Of a stretch of DNA of 64,000 nucleotides, positions 28,893-37,500 are shown piece after piece. Under the pieces are notes generated by a model, which searched no databases, was not told the DNA's origin, and worked only from the letters and a program-made list of their open reading frames with translations. The DNA comes from CAWUFC02 sp963921335 (GTDB lineage Bacteria > Pseudomonadota > Gammaproteobacteria > Pseudomonadales > Halieaceae): contig CAWUFC020000001.1 in NCBI GenBank assembly GCA_963921335.3, positions 62,001 to 126,000 of the forward strand, read 5' to 3'. Both the position numbers and the translations under genes were made by a program. How positions within the stretch are numbered: position 1 is the stretch's first letter; the number at the start of each line of letters is the position of its first letter.

Positions 28893-28981
28893 AGTCATAA
28901 TTGACAAGGCGAAGCCGAAGCTCGGTGCGTTAAGTCCTTACCTGCTTGGTAGGTGTGCCGCATCAGCGCATTCGCGGTTTT
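28893..28981 (+). repeat. tRNA-derived repeat, copy D
   Basis: GTCATAATTGACAAGGCGAAG, hairpin CCGA-AGC-TCGG, GTTAAGTCCTTACCTGCTTGG, then GGTGTGCCGCATCA shared with copy B, ending in a T run. CAAGG near the start can pair with CTTGG after the core, replacing the GCAGGT/ACCTGC pairing of copy B. The terminal CCCACCA is not preserved. Confidence 0.65.
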
Positions 28982-28996
28982 CTAGCACAGTCGATC

Positions 28997-31219
28997 TCAG
29001 CCCGATGCGATGCCTGACCAACTGCTGGTATCCACCGCGGCAGCTGCTGGCCTGATCTCAACAGGAATACCCGTGAGTTGCGCCATGCCTGAGAGGTCTT
29101 CCACCTTGTCAGGACCGTCGGCAGCCAGCAGGTTTACATTCACACCACTGATCGCACCTGCCACACTCAAGCCCAGCGCCCGCTGATGCCCCCAGCCATG
29201 GGGAATGGCCGCGCAACCAGGCATCAGGTCTTTGTTGTACTTAACGGGCAAGCGAACCGTTGCGGTCTCTGACGTGACATCGGCGGCATCCCCCGCAGCC
29301 AGCCCCAACTCTTCCGCATCGCTAGGGTGCAGATACACGAAGTTGGTGCGGTTGGCGTCGCCATTAGTCAGCTCGTCAATGTTCTGAGTCCAGGAATTGT
29401 GAGTGCTGTGGGCGCGCTTAGTAATGAGACGAAACTTGCCTTCCACTTGCTGCCGCAACAGATCGTCATAGATGGCCGGCAAGGTCTGGCATTTTTCAAT
29501 AAAGCGTTCAGGTGCCAGCTGGACTTTATTGTCGGGCGTGAATGGGCGACTGCCAAGAAAGTCATTGGCTTTTGCACCGCCCACCGGCCGGCCATCCTGC
29601 TCCGCCACCAACTCATCAAAGCTGCCGTTACCGGAGCGCTTGAGGATCTGGTTCAGAATCCATCGCTGGGGCAGACCGGGTTGTTTATTGCGGGCACCAA
29701 ATGTTGTATTCGTCCATCGCAACAGGCGCAGTAACCATTGCATAAAACGAGACCCGAACAAGGGTGCACCGCAGGCGGTGGCCAGGTCTGTATAAATACT
29801 GGCTTCATCGCGCTGTTCGCCATCCGGCTCCACCACTGCATCGGTGGCCGCCAGGTAGGGAATGGACTGCATGCCCAGTAACAGGGGGAACACAAACGGC
29901 AAGTCCGGCCGCTGCAAGGGTGACGTGGCCGGCAACACATAATCGGCCAGGCTGGCTGTCTCGTTGAGATAAATGTCCGTCACCACCATCAGCTCCAGCT
30001 CCTGAAAGGCCTGGTACAGGCGCTCGGAGTTCGCCATGGTCAGCAGCGGGTTGCCGCCGGTCACGAACAGAGCTTTGATCTGGTCTTTGCCAGGGGTGAG
30101 GATTTCATCCGCAAGAATGCCACCCGGGAAACCGCCGTTGAGCTCCCGAAATTGACCAATACGAGAAATTTTCTCTCGGTTGAACATGCCGTTCTTATGA
30201 GAAAACTCGGGAAAATCAAAGATGCCGCGGCCCACGAGGGTACCACCGCTGCGATCAAGGTTTCCCGTAACCGCGTTGATCACCTCCGCCAGCCACTGCG
30301 CAAGAGTGCCATTCTGGCCCATGCCAATACCGGTACCGGTGACAATGGCGGCGCCATCGGCATCAACAAAGGTTGTTACCAGATCACGCAGTGCTTCAGC
30401 GGCGATTCCCGTGACCTCGCCACAGCGCTCAGGGGTCCATTCACTGACGAGTTGCTCCAACTCTGGTAGTCCGCTCATGTACTGATCAACACGATCGCGC
30501 GCCACATTGTCGCGCCGAACCACCTCGTGCAGAAAGGCCAGGAAAAAGAACAGATCCGTATTCGGCCGGATAAAGACATGCCCGGTACCCACTTTGGCCG
30601 ACTCGGTATAGCGGGGGTCGACAAAGATGGCCTGCCCGCCCCGCTTCACCAGCTCCTTAATCCGCTTGACCGGGTGCGCCACCTGCAAAAAGGTCCACTT
30701 GGATACCACGGGGTTGGTGCCCACGACCAACATGCAATTCACATGGTCGAGATCGACAAAGGGCTGGAAAAACGGGAAGCCGTACATCTCTTCAGCGGCG
30801 GCAAAGCGGTTGGCACAATCCTGGGTAGAGGAGGCATAGATGTTGTGGGAGCCCAACCCCTGCATGAATCCCTCTGCGAAAATCGGGTGCAGCAGGCTAA
30901 AGCCCGCAGCTGTGCCCACATACATGGAGATGGACTGCTCACTGACCTTGCGCAGTGCTTTAACCTTTGCGCCGATTTCCGACAGCGCCTGTTCCCAGCT
31001 GATACGCTCGAAGGAATCCCCTACCCGCTTGAGTGGATATTTAAGCCGGTCAGGGCTGTCGTACATCTTGTGCTGATTGAGGCCCTTCATGCATGAAAAG
31101 CCGAGGGTGCCGATGTGATCCTTGTTGGGCTTCAGGTTGACGATCTTGCCCTCCTCAACCTCGGCAATCATGCCGCAAGAGGCTTCACAGATTCGGCAAA
31201 AGGTTTGTACTTCCTGCAT
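28997..31219 (-). CDS. Molybdopterin (bis-MGD) oxidoreductase with N-terminal 4Fe-4S site
   Basis: 740 aa, DMSO reductase superfamily. Starts at ATG 31219 with the cluster-binding set CRICEASCGMI..GFSCMKG at residues 8-45. Later STQDCANRF, VVGTNPVVSKW, FVDPRYTESAK, and a C-terminal dinucleotide-binding domain with HSTHNSWTQN and HPSDAEELGLAAGD. No twin-arginine leader, so cytoplasmic. No electron-transfer or membrane subunit sits beside it. Substrate unknown. Single-subunit relatives include acetylene hydratase-like and assimilatory enzymes. The active-site ligand may be the Cys in SSTQDCAN, but this is not certain. Confidence 0.88.
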   Translation of the reverse strand: MQEVQTFCRICEASCGMIAEVEEGKIVNLKPNKDHIGTLGFSCMKGLNQHKMYDSPDRLKYPLKRVGDSFERISWEQALSEIGAKVKALRKVSEQSISMYVGTAAGFSLLHPIFAEGFMQGLGSHNIYASSTQDCANRFAAAEEMYGFPFFQPFVDLDHVNCMLVVGTNPVVSKWTFLQVAHPVKRIKELVKRGGQAIFVDPRYTESAKVGTGHVFIRPNTDLFFFLAFLHEVVRRDNVARDRVDQYMSGLPELEQLVSEWTPERCGEVTGIAAEALRDLVTTFVDADGAAIVTGTGIGMGQNGTLAQWLAEVINAVTGNLDRSGGTLVGRGIFDFPEFSHKNGMFNREKISRIGQFRELNGGFPGGILADEILTPGKDQIKALFVTGGNPLLTMANSERLYQAFQELELMVVTDIYLNETASLADYVLPATSPLQRPDLPFVFPLLLGMQSIPYLAATDAVVEPDGEQRDEASIYTDLATACGAPLFGSRFMQWLLRLLRWTNTTFGARNKQPGLPQRWILNQILKRSGNGSFDELVAEQDGRPVGGAKANDFLGSRPFTPDNKVQLAPERFIEKCQTLPAIYDDLLRQQVEGKFRLITKRAHSTHNSWTQNIDELTNGDANRTNFVYLHPSDAEELGLAAGDAADVTSETATVRLPVKYNKDLMPGCAAIPHGWGHQRALGLSVAGAISGVNVNLLAADGPDKVEDLSGMAQLTGIPVEIRPAAAAVDTSSWSGIASG

Positions 31220-31422
31220 GGATAATCGCCTGCCAGCTGACTCGTAGGCCAACAGAATAGCCCCAGACCGCAACGGGTTCAAAGATGGACAAAAAGCTGG
31301 ACAGAATAAAGAGCTGTTAAAGGGAGAATCTCTGAAAACCAGAACCGGCGGCTAGTCGAGGCCCCGAAACACGATTAGAACGCCGTAGGAGCGGCACTTC
31401 ACTGGCCGGTCATGTGCTGCTC

Positions 31423-32412
31423 TTAAATGTCCACCACCACCTTTCCAAGCGCATTTCCACTGGTTAAGCGATCGTAAGCGTCACCAACGTCAGCCATCAT
31501 AAACTGCTTACTGTCCAGCAGTGGCTTCAGCTTGCCGGCATCCACAATCTCACTGAGTCGGGTGAGAATTTCACCATGCTCTTCCCGTTTATGATCATGC
31601 AGCATGGGAATGAGCATAAAGACCACATGCAACGACAAACCTTTGAAATGCGCAGGCGTCAGATCAAGTTCTACCATTGAGACAGTAGTGACGACCTGTG
31701 CGTTCAGCGCAGCTGCCTCAAAGGAGTTGACCATATTAGCGCCACCGACAGCATCGTAGACCACATCAAAACCGACGCCATCCGTGTGTTGCGCGACATA
31801 GTCGGCCACTTCCTCAGCCTTATAGTCAATGGCAATGGCCCCGTAGTCTGAAATCGCTGCCAGTGATGCCTCTTTGCCACCAGTGGCATAAACTTCTGCT
31901 CCAAAATGCTGGGCCAACTGCAAGGCCACGTGCCCCACGCCGCCGGCACCACCATGCACCAGTACTTTTTGTCCACTGCCAACATTGGCACGCACCAGGC
32001 CCTCGTAGGCCGTAATCCCTACTAATGGCAGCGCCGCCGCTTCACGCATCGACAGCGACTTTGGCTTTTTAGCCACCAGCTTAGCGTCAGCGACCATGTA
32101 TTCTGCGAGGGCGCCCTGCAGGTCTGCCAGGCCACCGGCGCAGCCATATACTTCATCCCCTTCGGCAAAGTCGCTCACGCCTTCGCCTACGGCTTCCACG
32201 GTGCCGGCAAAGTCCATACCCAGTATCGCGGGCAAATCAGGAGACAGCGGCAGCTCTTCCTGCCCCATTTGTCGGATCATTGTATCGACGGTGTTTACAC
32301 TGCTCGCAAACACATTCACCAATACCCGGCCAGGCCCCACCTCGGGTGACGTCACTTCTCTTAACTGAAACTGCGAACCAGTACCGTACTCTTCCAGAAC
32401 CATCGCTTTCAT
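31423..32412 (-). CDS. Zinc-independent quinone oxidoreductase-type MDR protein
   Basis: 329 aa NAD(P)H-dependent medium-chain dehydrogenase. GroES-like N-terminus (GRVLVNVFASSVNTVD, LGMDFAGTVEAVGEGV) and nucleotide loop HGGAGGVGHVALQLAQHFGAEV. No zinc ligands are visible, so quinone or enone reduction is expected. Ribosome site AGGAAAGG. Last gene of a four-gene unit with the crotonase, SDR and luciferase-like monooxygenase. Confidence 0.88.
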   Translation of the reverse strand: MKAMVLEEYGTGSQFQLREVTSPEVGPGRVLVNVFASSVNTVDTMIRQMGQEELPLSPDLPAILGMDFAGTVEAVGEGVSDFAEGDEVYGCAGGLADLQGALAEYMVADAKLVAKKPKSLSMREAAALPLVGITAYEGLVRANVGSGQKVLVHGGAGGVGHVALQLAQHFGAEVYATGGKEASLAAISDYGAIAIDYKAEEVADYVAQHTDGVGFDVVYDAVGGANMVNSFEAAALNAQVVTTVSMVELDLTPAHFKGLSLHVVFMLIPMLHDHKREEHGEILTRLSEIVDAGKLKPLLDSKQFMMADVGDAYDRLTSGNALGKVVVDI

Positions 32413-32441
32413 AAACTACCTTTCCTCTTTAAATGCGTCTG

Positions 32442-33287
32442 TCAGTTGATGTCCTGAACGTTCATGACCAATTCATTCCAATTGCGCTGATTCTCAATAT
32501 CGTGCTCCAGCCCCTGTTCATCAGCTATGGTGAACCGCTTCAAGGCTGGGGTTCGGCTCGTCGCTTGATACAGCCAATAGGCCTCTGCCTTCAGTGCTTC
32601 ATCAATGGGCTTGTCGATAGATTCATACACCGCTTGCTTACAGGCATTGATCGACTCAGCCGGAAATCTGGCAATGCGCTTTGCCAACGAATCGACATAG
32701 TCTCCAATTTCATCAGGGTCCAACGCCTTGTTGATCGTGCCGTATGCCTCAGCTTCATCGGCATCAAAGTCACGCGCGCTGAGAATAATCTCCAGTGCCC
32801 TGCCGAGGCCGGTCTGTCGAGCCATACGCGATGCACCCCCGCCACAAGGCAGAATCCCCATGCCCACTTCCATCTGCATAAACTTGAACTTGCCTCGGGC
32901 TGCAAAGCGCATATCCAGCGCTAGTGCCAATTCGTGGCCGCCACCGCGGGCAAAGCCCTCCAGTTTTGCAATCGTGGCCTGGGGTACTTTACTGATTCTC
33001 TCGCACACCATCTGCAGGTCCAGCAGAGTCGCTTCGTCTCGCGAAACTGGCTCATCAGACATGTCTTTCAGCAGTTCCGTATCGTAGTGACACACCCAGA
33101 TTTCGGGGTTTGCCGATTGGAAGACAACCACTTTGGTTTCGCGATCGCGCTCAAGTCGCATGGCAAGGCTGTTCAAGTCAGCCAGCATTTCCTGGCCCTG
33201 TACATTCACAGAGCCAAAATCAAAGGTGACGGTCAGAATGCCATCACTCTGTTCAGTAGAAAAAGTAGTGAATCCTGCATACTTCAT
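32442..33287 (-). CDS. Enoyl-CoA hydratase/isomerase family protein
   Basis: 281 aa crotonase-fold protein. The oxyanion-hole segment GFARGGGHELALALDMRFAA and the later VGMGILPCGGGASRMARQTG are conserved. The usual catalytic Glu near GILP is not in the standard position (ILPCGGG), so it may not be a classical hydratase. A GGAGGGGG ribosome site lies between it and the SDR stop two bases upstream, so it is co-transcribed with the SDR. Confidence 0.82.
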   Translation of the reverse strand: MKYAGFTTFSTEQSDGILTVTFDFGSVNVQGQEMLADLNSLAMRLERDRETKVVVFQSANPEIWVCHYDTELLKDMSDEPVSRDEATLLDLQMVCERISKVPQATIAKLEGFARGGGHELALALDMRFAARGKFKFMQMEVGMGILPCGGGASRMARQTGLGRALEIILSARDFDADEAEAYGTINKALDPDEIGDYVDSLAKRIARFPAESINACKQAVYESIDKPIDEALKAEAYWLYQATSRTPALKRFTIADEQGLEHDIENQRNWNELVMNVQDIN

Positions 33288-33289
33288 GT

Positions 33290-34096
33290 TTACCCCCTCC
33301 GGGTGACGATATTGTTAATAGTTGAAACGAGCTGTTCATTCTTCGCCGCGCTCAAGGCATCTGCGTGAGACTGGGCAAACTGCCCACGGTCATTGTCAAA
33401 GTAGCGACCGGACGCATCTGCAAATTCAGGGCTGGTGGCAGCACGGACAAGAATATCGGCACCGATGCCGAGGTCTTTCCCCTCTGAGCCATAGGCATGC
33501 TTGACCATCTTGCTGCCCAAAAACGAAGCCGGATTGGCAGCAATAACGGCGGGGCCATCACCAGCAATCGCCTCAGCCAGGTGAAACGACCACATGGTGA
33601 TACCCAGCTTGCTCTGTGCATAAGCCTCGCTATCTGACAGCTGCTTGCGGCCGACCAGCGCATCAAGATCTACCGGAGCCTGCGCCGCCGAGGACAGATT
33701 GACCACACGCCCGTCCGCCGACATCAAGGGCAACAGGCGAGTGGTCAGCATGTAAGGCGCGATGGTGTTGACCAGGAACCGTGCATCAAGACCGTTTATC
33801 ATCGGAGCATCGAAGAGCTTGAAAACCCCCGCGTTATTGATCAGCACATCCAGCGTGCTATGCCGTGCTATCACGGCGTCCGCAAGTGCGTCGACTTCAG
33901 CCAGCTGCGAGAGGTCGGCACGGTAGTTTTCGATTAAATGCGCACTCCCCAGCTGTTCGAGTAGTTCTTTGGTTGCCGCCAGCTTCTCGGTACTGCGGCC
34001 ATGTATCAGCACCGTATGACCCGCCGTCGCCAATCGTTTAGCCGTTTCCAAACCAATGCCGTCGGTCGCACCGGTGATCAAGATAGTTTTACTCAT
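33290..34096 (-). CDS. Short-chain dehydrogenase/reductase
   Basis: 268 aa. TGATDGIG cofactor loop, HGRS after beta-2 (NADP preference likely), LINNAGVF, NLSSAAQ and YAQSKLG catalytic residues. It resembles the retinol dehydrogenase/oxidoreductase SDR group. Two bases before the crotonase gene and ten bases after the luciferase-like gene. Confidence 0.88.
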   Translation of the reverse strand: MSKTILITGATDGIGLETAKRLATAGHTVLIHGRSTEKLAATKELLEQLGSAHLIENYRADLSQLAEVDALADAVIARHSTLDVLINNAGVFKLFDAPMINGLDARFLVNTIAPYMLTTRLLPLMSADGRVVNLSSAAQAPVDLDALVGRKQLSDSEAYAQSKLGITMWSFHLAEAIAGDGPAVIAANPASFLGSKMVKHAYGSEGKDLGIGADILVRAATSPEFADASGRYFDNDRGQFAQSHADALSAAKNEQLVSTINNIVTRRG

Positions 34097-34106
34097 GTCT
34101 TATTCC

Positions 34107-35075
34107 TTAACTGAATGCGGGCACGATTGTCTCGGCCAATTGGTGCAGCGTGTCCTCGGGGGCGGCCCGATTGAAACGCAAGTTGAGTGCTACGTGATTG
34201 ACGCCAATGTCCCGACGCAATTGCAGGTAGTCGAAGAGCGCATTGATACCCATGCGAAAACCCAGGTGAATAGGCATAGCGGGCTCATCAGGGTTGGCCG
34301 CCAGATCCAGATAAAGCGGCTCCATCACTGGCTTATCCGTAAGACCGGCGGCATCAATACGATCACGGAAATCGCCAATCAGCTGTGCTTGCTGATTGAT
34401 TGGCCGCGGATAAGTCATCCACCCATCGCCATGTTCCGCAATCCAATCAGGCGTTTGCTGGCTGGACCCGGTTATTAATAGTGGCAGTTTTCCAGCGGTT
34501 GGCTTGGGCAACATATCCATGCCGCCCGAGACGCAGCCATAGGCAGTACCCACTCTGGGCTGTGACTCGCTCATTGCAAGAATGTACTCATAGCTCTCGC
34601 GAAACAGCTCGCCGCGCCTGGCAAACGGCACGTTCAACGCGGGAAATTCTTCGGGGCGATCGCCGGATGCAATACCCAGTATCAGCCGGCCATCTGAGAG
34701 CGCATCGGCGCTGGCTGCCGCCTTGGCAACATGCGCTGGATGACGCAGCGGCAGCACGATACTGGACACACCTAGTGCAATGTTCGTGGTTCCAGCGGAC
34801 AGGGCACCGAGGTACACGAATGGATCAAAAACCTGCCCGGCGTCACCGAAGCTGGGCACGTTAAACGGCACGTCGCGCAACCAAACGGCAGAGAAGCCGA
34901 GCTCTTCAGCCAGTTGCACGCGCTCCAGATGCTGCTTCATGGTCGGGACAGGACTGCCGGGATAGCTTTCTATCGGTATGACCAAACCTACCGAGAGGCG
35001 TTCGGGCTTAAATACGCTGTTGTATCCCGGGTTGATCGCACTAAAGGCTGCAGGGCTGGTTGCTTTCATCAACAT
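34107..35075 (-). CDS. Luciferase-like monooxygenase (LLM class oxidoreductase)
   Basis: 322 aa TIM-barrel flavin (FMN or F420) monooxygenase. Conserved parts: LAEELGFSAVWLRDVPF, LGVSSIVLPLRHPAHVAKAAAS, ALSDGRLILGIASGDRPEEF and LLITGSSQQTPDWIAEHGDGWMTYPR. ATG 35075 follows AGGAG with seven-base spacing. First gene of the minus-strand unit and divergent from a LysR regulator, which probably controls it. Confidence 0.87.
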   Translation of the reverse strand: MLMKATSPAAFSAINPGYNSVFKPERLSVGLVIPIESYPGSPVPTMKQHLERVQLAEELGFSAVWLRDVPFNVPSFGDAGQVFDPFVYLGALSAGTTNIALGVSSIVLPLRHPAHVAKAAASADALSDGRLILGIASGDRPEEFPALNVPFARRGELFRESYEYILAMSESQPRVGTAYGCVSGGMDMLPKPTAGKLPLLITGSSQQTPDWIAEHGDGWMTYPRPINQQAQLIGDFRDRIDAAGLTDKPVMEPLYLDLAANPDEPAMPIHLGFRMGINALFDYLQLRRDIGVNHVALNLRFNRAAPEDTLHQLAETIVPAFS

Positions 35076-35140
35076 CTGGGCTCTCCTAAATCTGCTTTAT
35101 TCGTCCAGATCACAATGGATACACTGTATTGCCTACTTAT

Positions 35141-35192
35141 ATTTATATAAATGGCTCTTATTTGAGTTCAGTATTCGCTTTTTCTATATAAT
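35141..35192. promoter_or_regulatory. Promoter region of the LysR / monooxygenase divergent pair
   Basis: A perfect 12-bp palindrome ATTTATATAAAT at 35141-35152, and TTGAGT (35162-35167) with TATAAT (35187-35192), 19 bases apart, pointing to the LysR gene. The palindrome is A/T only, so its role as a LysR site is tentative. Confidence 0.45.
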
Positions 35193-35221
35193 GCTCTGAA
35201 AATGTATTGGAGATCAGCCCA

Positions 35222-36130
35222 GTGGATACGCAAGGCATCCGCCTGTTTGTATTGGCCGCAGATATGCTGAACATCAGTGCGGCCGGGCGGCAACTGGGAT
35301 TGGCGCCAGCTGTGGCCAGTGCCCGACTGGCTAAGCTGGAAACCCAGCTCGGCGGGGATTTGCTGCACCGTTCAACGCGCAAGGTCTCGCTATCTCTTAA
35401 AGGAGCAGAGTTCCTGCCCTTTGCCCGCGAGATGTTGGCCCAGGAAGACGCCGCTCTCGCTGCCCTGGGCCACGGCGCCAACGCGGTGTCGGGCACGCTG
35501 CGGTTTGCCGCATCCAGCACATTCGCCCAGATGTATATCGCGCCACTATTACCCGAGTTTCTGGATCGCTATCCGGATGTGCGCCTGGAGCTGAAATTTT
35601 CAGACGTGCAGACCAACCTCATCGAAGGTGGGTTTGATCTTGCCTTACGCAACTACGCTATCGCCGACAGCAGCTTGAGGGCCAGGAAGCTGGCTCACGA
35701 TCAACGCATACTCTGTGCTTCACCCGAGTACCTGGAACGCTATGGCGTCCCGCAAACGCCAGAAGACCTCATCCATCATCAACTGTTGGTGTTCAGCGAT
35801 GGCGGAACACGAACACTGATCAGCCAAAGTGATTTGCCATCCGGCAAGTTCCCACCCGCCAACACGAGTCATCGCCTGGTGTGCGACGATGGCGCAAGTA
35901 TGAGAGTAGCCACCTCGGCTGGTGTTGGCATCGCGATGAACTCCTACTGGAGTGTTGCCGAAGATATTAAACAGGGTTCATTGGTTCGGGTGCTGCCAGA
36001 CTACGAAATCGATGATGAATCAGCGATATGGCTGGTTTATCCAAAATCCAACGTCCTGACCGCCAAGGTTAGAGTGTTTATCGATTTTCTATTGGAGAAA
36101 ATTGGCGAGCCACCCATCTGGGAACGGTAA
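35222..36130 (+). CDS. LysR-family transcriptional regulator
   Basis: 302 aa. N-terminal winged helix (MDTQGIRLFVLAADMLNISAAGRQLGLAPAVASARLAKLE pattern, ending in LLHRSTRKVSLS) and a C-terminal effector domain (GTLRFAASSTFAQMYIAPLLPEF, DLALRNYAIADSSL). GTG 35222 is preferred because GGAG lies nine bases upstream and LysR proteins start at this point. A TTG five codons upstream is less likely. Divergent from the luciferase-like operon. Confidence 0.9.
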   Translation: MDTQGIRLFVLAADMLNISAAGRQLGLAPAVASARLAKLETQLGGDLLHRSTRKVSLSLKGAEFLPFAREMLAQEDAALAALGHGANAVSGTLRFAASSTFAQMYIAPLLPEFLDRYPDVRLELKFSDVQTNLIEGGFDLALRNYAIADSSLRARKLAHDQRILCASPEYLERYGVPQTPEDLIHHQLLVFSDGGTRTLISQSDLPSGKFPPANTSHRLVCDDGASMRVATSAGVGIAMNSYWSVAEDIKQGSLVRVLPDYEIDDESAIWLVYPKSNVLTAKVRVFIDFLLEKIGEPPIWER

Positions 36131-36169
36131 GCAGATGATCATTTTCGTTTTACTGTTGTCATAAATATC

Positions 36170-37375
36170 ATGCCAACAATCATGACGCCTCTCGTCCGCT
36201 ATAGCACCGTCGCCGCACTGGGTTTTGTTGCCGGATGGTTTGCCTATGATCGCTTCGTCGTGCCGGCCCCGACGATCCGGCCGGTCATTCATACCATAGC
36301 GACAACAGACACAAACCCAGTTCGTCCCGCACAGCCTGTCCAACCTGAAGCGGACCCATCAGCAGCCGAGACCGATGGATTCGAAAAAGCCCTGAGGAAC
36401 AACAATGCCGAGGCCGTCATTCGGCACTATCAAAGAGCCCTGGAAGACACTGCTCCGGATTTCCCAGACAAAAGAGCAAAGATACTGACCCACCTGCAAA
36501 AACTGCTGGCCCTGGGACAGGGTGAGGTATTTCTCGACTGGGCGGATACCTGGTTGTCCCGATACTACGACGACATCGATATCTTACTCCTACTCGCCAA
36601 CTATCAGCTGAAGGCTGGTTACCCGGATGAAGCGGCACGTGTATTCCAGTACGCCTTTACCTATGCCTTACAGGCCGGCGAGCAGGAGAGAGTTCGTCGC
36701 GGTTTTCAATCACTGGTGCAGCAAACCGACGATCAATGGAGTGTGTCGGAGCAATGGATAGAGTTACTGGGCTTTTACCAATTACTCGAAAATATTGGTC
36801 TTGGCAGCAAGGCTCAGCAACTGCGCCAAGCAGAGATCTATATAGAAATTGCCGACGAACAGAGTGCGCGACGAATGGCATTACCCCTGTTAGATGATCC
36901 CCGTCTCAGCGAGCGGGCCAAAGCCCTGATCGCTTCACTGGATCAATACAGCCAGGAGCCATCAGCACCACCCGTCATCGAGGGTGAGCTGATTCCGCTG
37001 CAAAAGAGCGGTGAGCACTATCTGGTGGAAGTTAATCTAAACGGCGGCGATGTCCTGACCCTGATGATCGACACCGGGGCCTCGATGACGACGCTAACCA
37101 GCAACAGCTTTCGGAAACTGAGTAATCATAGAGCACTGGGTTACTTGGGCTGGCGCCTCTTCAATACCGCCAATGGCTACAACCGCGGCAATATCTACCG
37201 CGTCAATAGTTTCCAACTGGGAGAGCAGGTGCTGGATGATGTTGAGATTGCTGTGCTCAATTTTCATCAGCAATCCGGCATTGAAGGTTTGCTGGGTATG
37301 AACGTCTTGAAGCAGTTCAAGTTTTCAATCAATCAGGACAGCCGCACACTGGAGATATGGGACCGCAGCGAATAG
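36170..37375 (+). CDS. Membrane-anchored retropepsin-like aspartic protease domain protein
   Basis: 401 aa. One N-terminal membrane segment (STVAALGFVAGWFAY), then a helical, TPR-like region of about 200 residues (FEKALRNNNAEAVIRHYQ, LLLLANYQLKAGYPDEAARVFQ), and a C-terminal clan AA protease domain with MIDTGASMTTL (the D-T-G-A-S active site) and GIEGLLGMNVLKQFKF. Single-lobed bacterial retropepsin-like proteins need to dimerise. Likely periplasmic. Physiological substrate unknown. Confidence 0.82.
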   Translation: MPTIMTPLVRYSTVAALGFVAGWFAYDRFVVPAPTIRPVIHTIATTDTNPVRPAQPVQPEADPSAAETDGFEKALRNNNAEAVIRHYQRALEDTAPDFPDKRAKILTHLQKLLALGQGEVFLDWADTWLSRYYDDIDILLLLANYQLKAGYPDEAARVFQYAFTYALQAGEQERVRRGFQSLVQQTDDQWSVSEQWIELLGFYQLLENIGLGSKAQQLRQAEIYIEIADEQSARRMALPLLDDPRLSERAKALIASLDQYSQEPSAPPVIEGELIPLQKSGEHYLVEVNLNGGDVLTLMIDTGASMTTLTSNSFRKLSNHRALGYLGWRLFNTANGYNRGNIYRVNSFQLGEQVLDDVEIAVLNFHQQSGIEGLLGMNVLKQFKFSINQDSRTLEIWDRSE

Positions 37376-37429
37376 CTGCGATGGTACTGATTAAATCATA
37401 ATCAACAGATCCTAGCGGTGATGCACGAT

Positions 37430-37452
37430 GCCCAGCGCGATCGGCGCTGGGC
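37430..37452. terminator. Hairpin between convergent genes
   Basis: Perfect 9-bp stem GCCCAGCGC / GCGCTGGGC with a GATCG loop, between the protease gene and the end of the PQQ dehydrogenase gene. No T tract on either side, so only a possible bidirectional terminator. Confidence 0.5.
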
Positions 37453-37500
37453 GGACACTCTGATTCAGCAAGACACAGAATTTCGGGGCCGCCCTTCCTT

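Noticed and set aside
3819..28981. Repeats as integron attC sites (GTTAAGT resembles the GTTRRRY core)
   Set aside because: No matching RYYYAAC at the other end, no integrase, and the element ends match tRNA-Ile2 instead.
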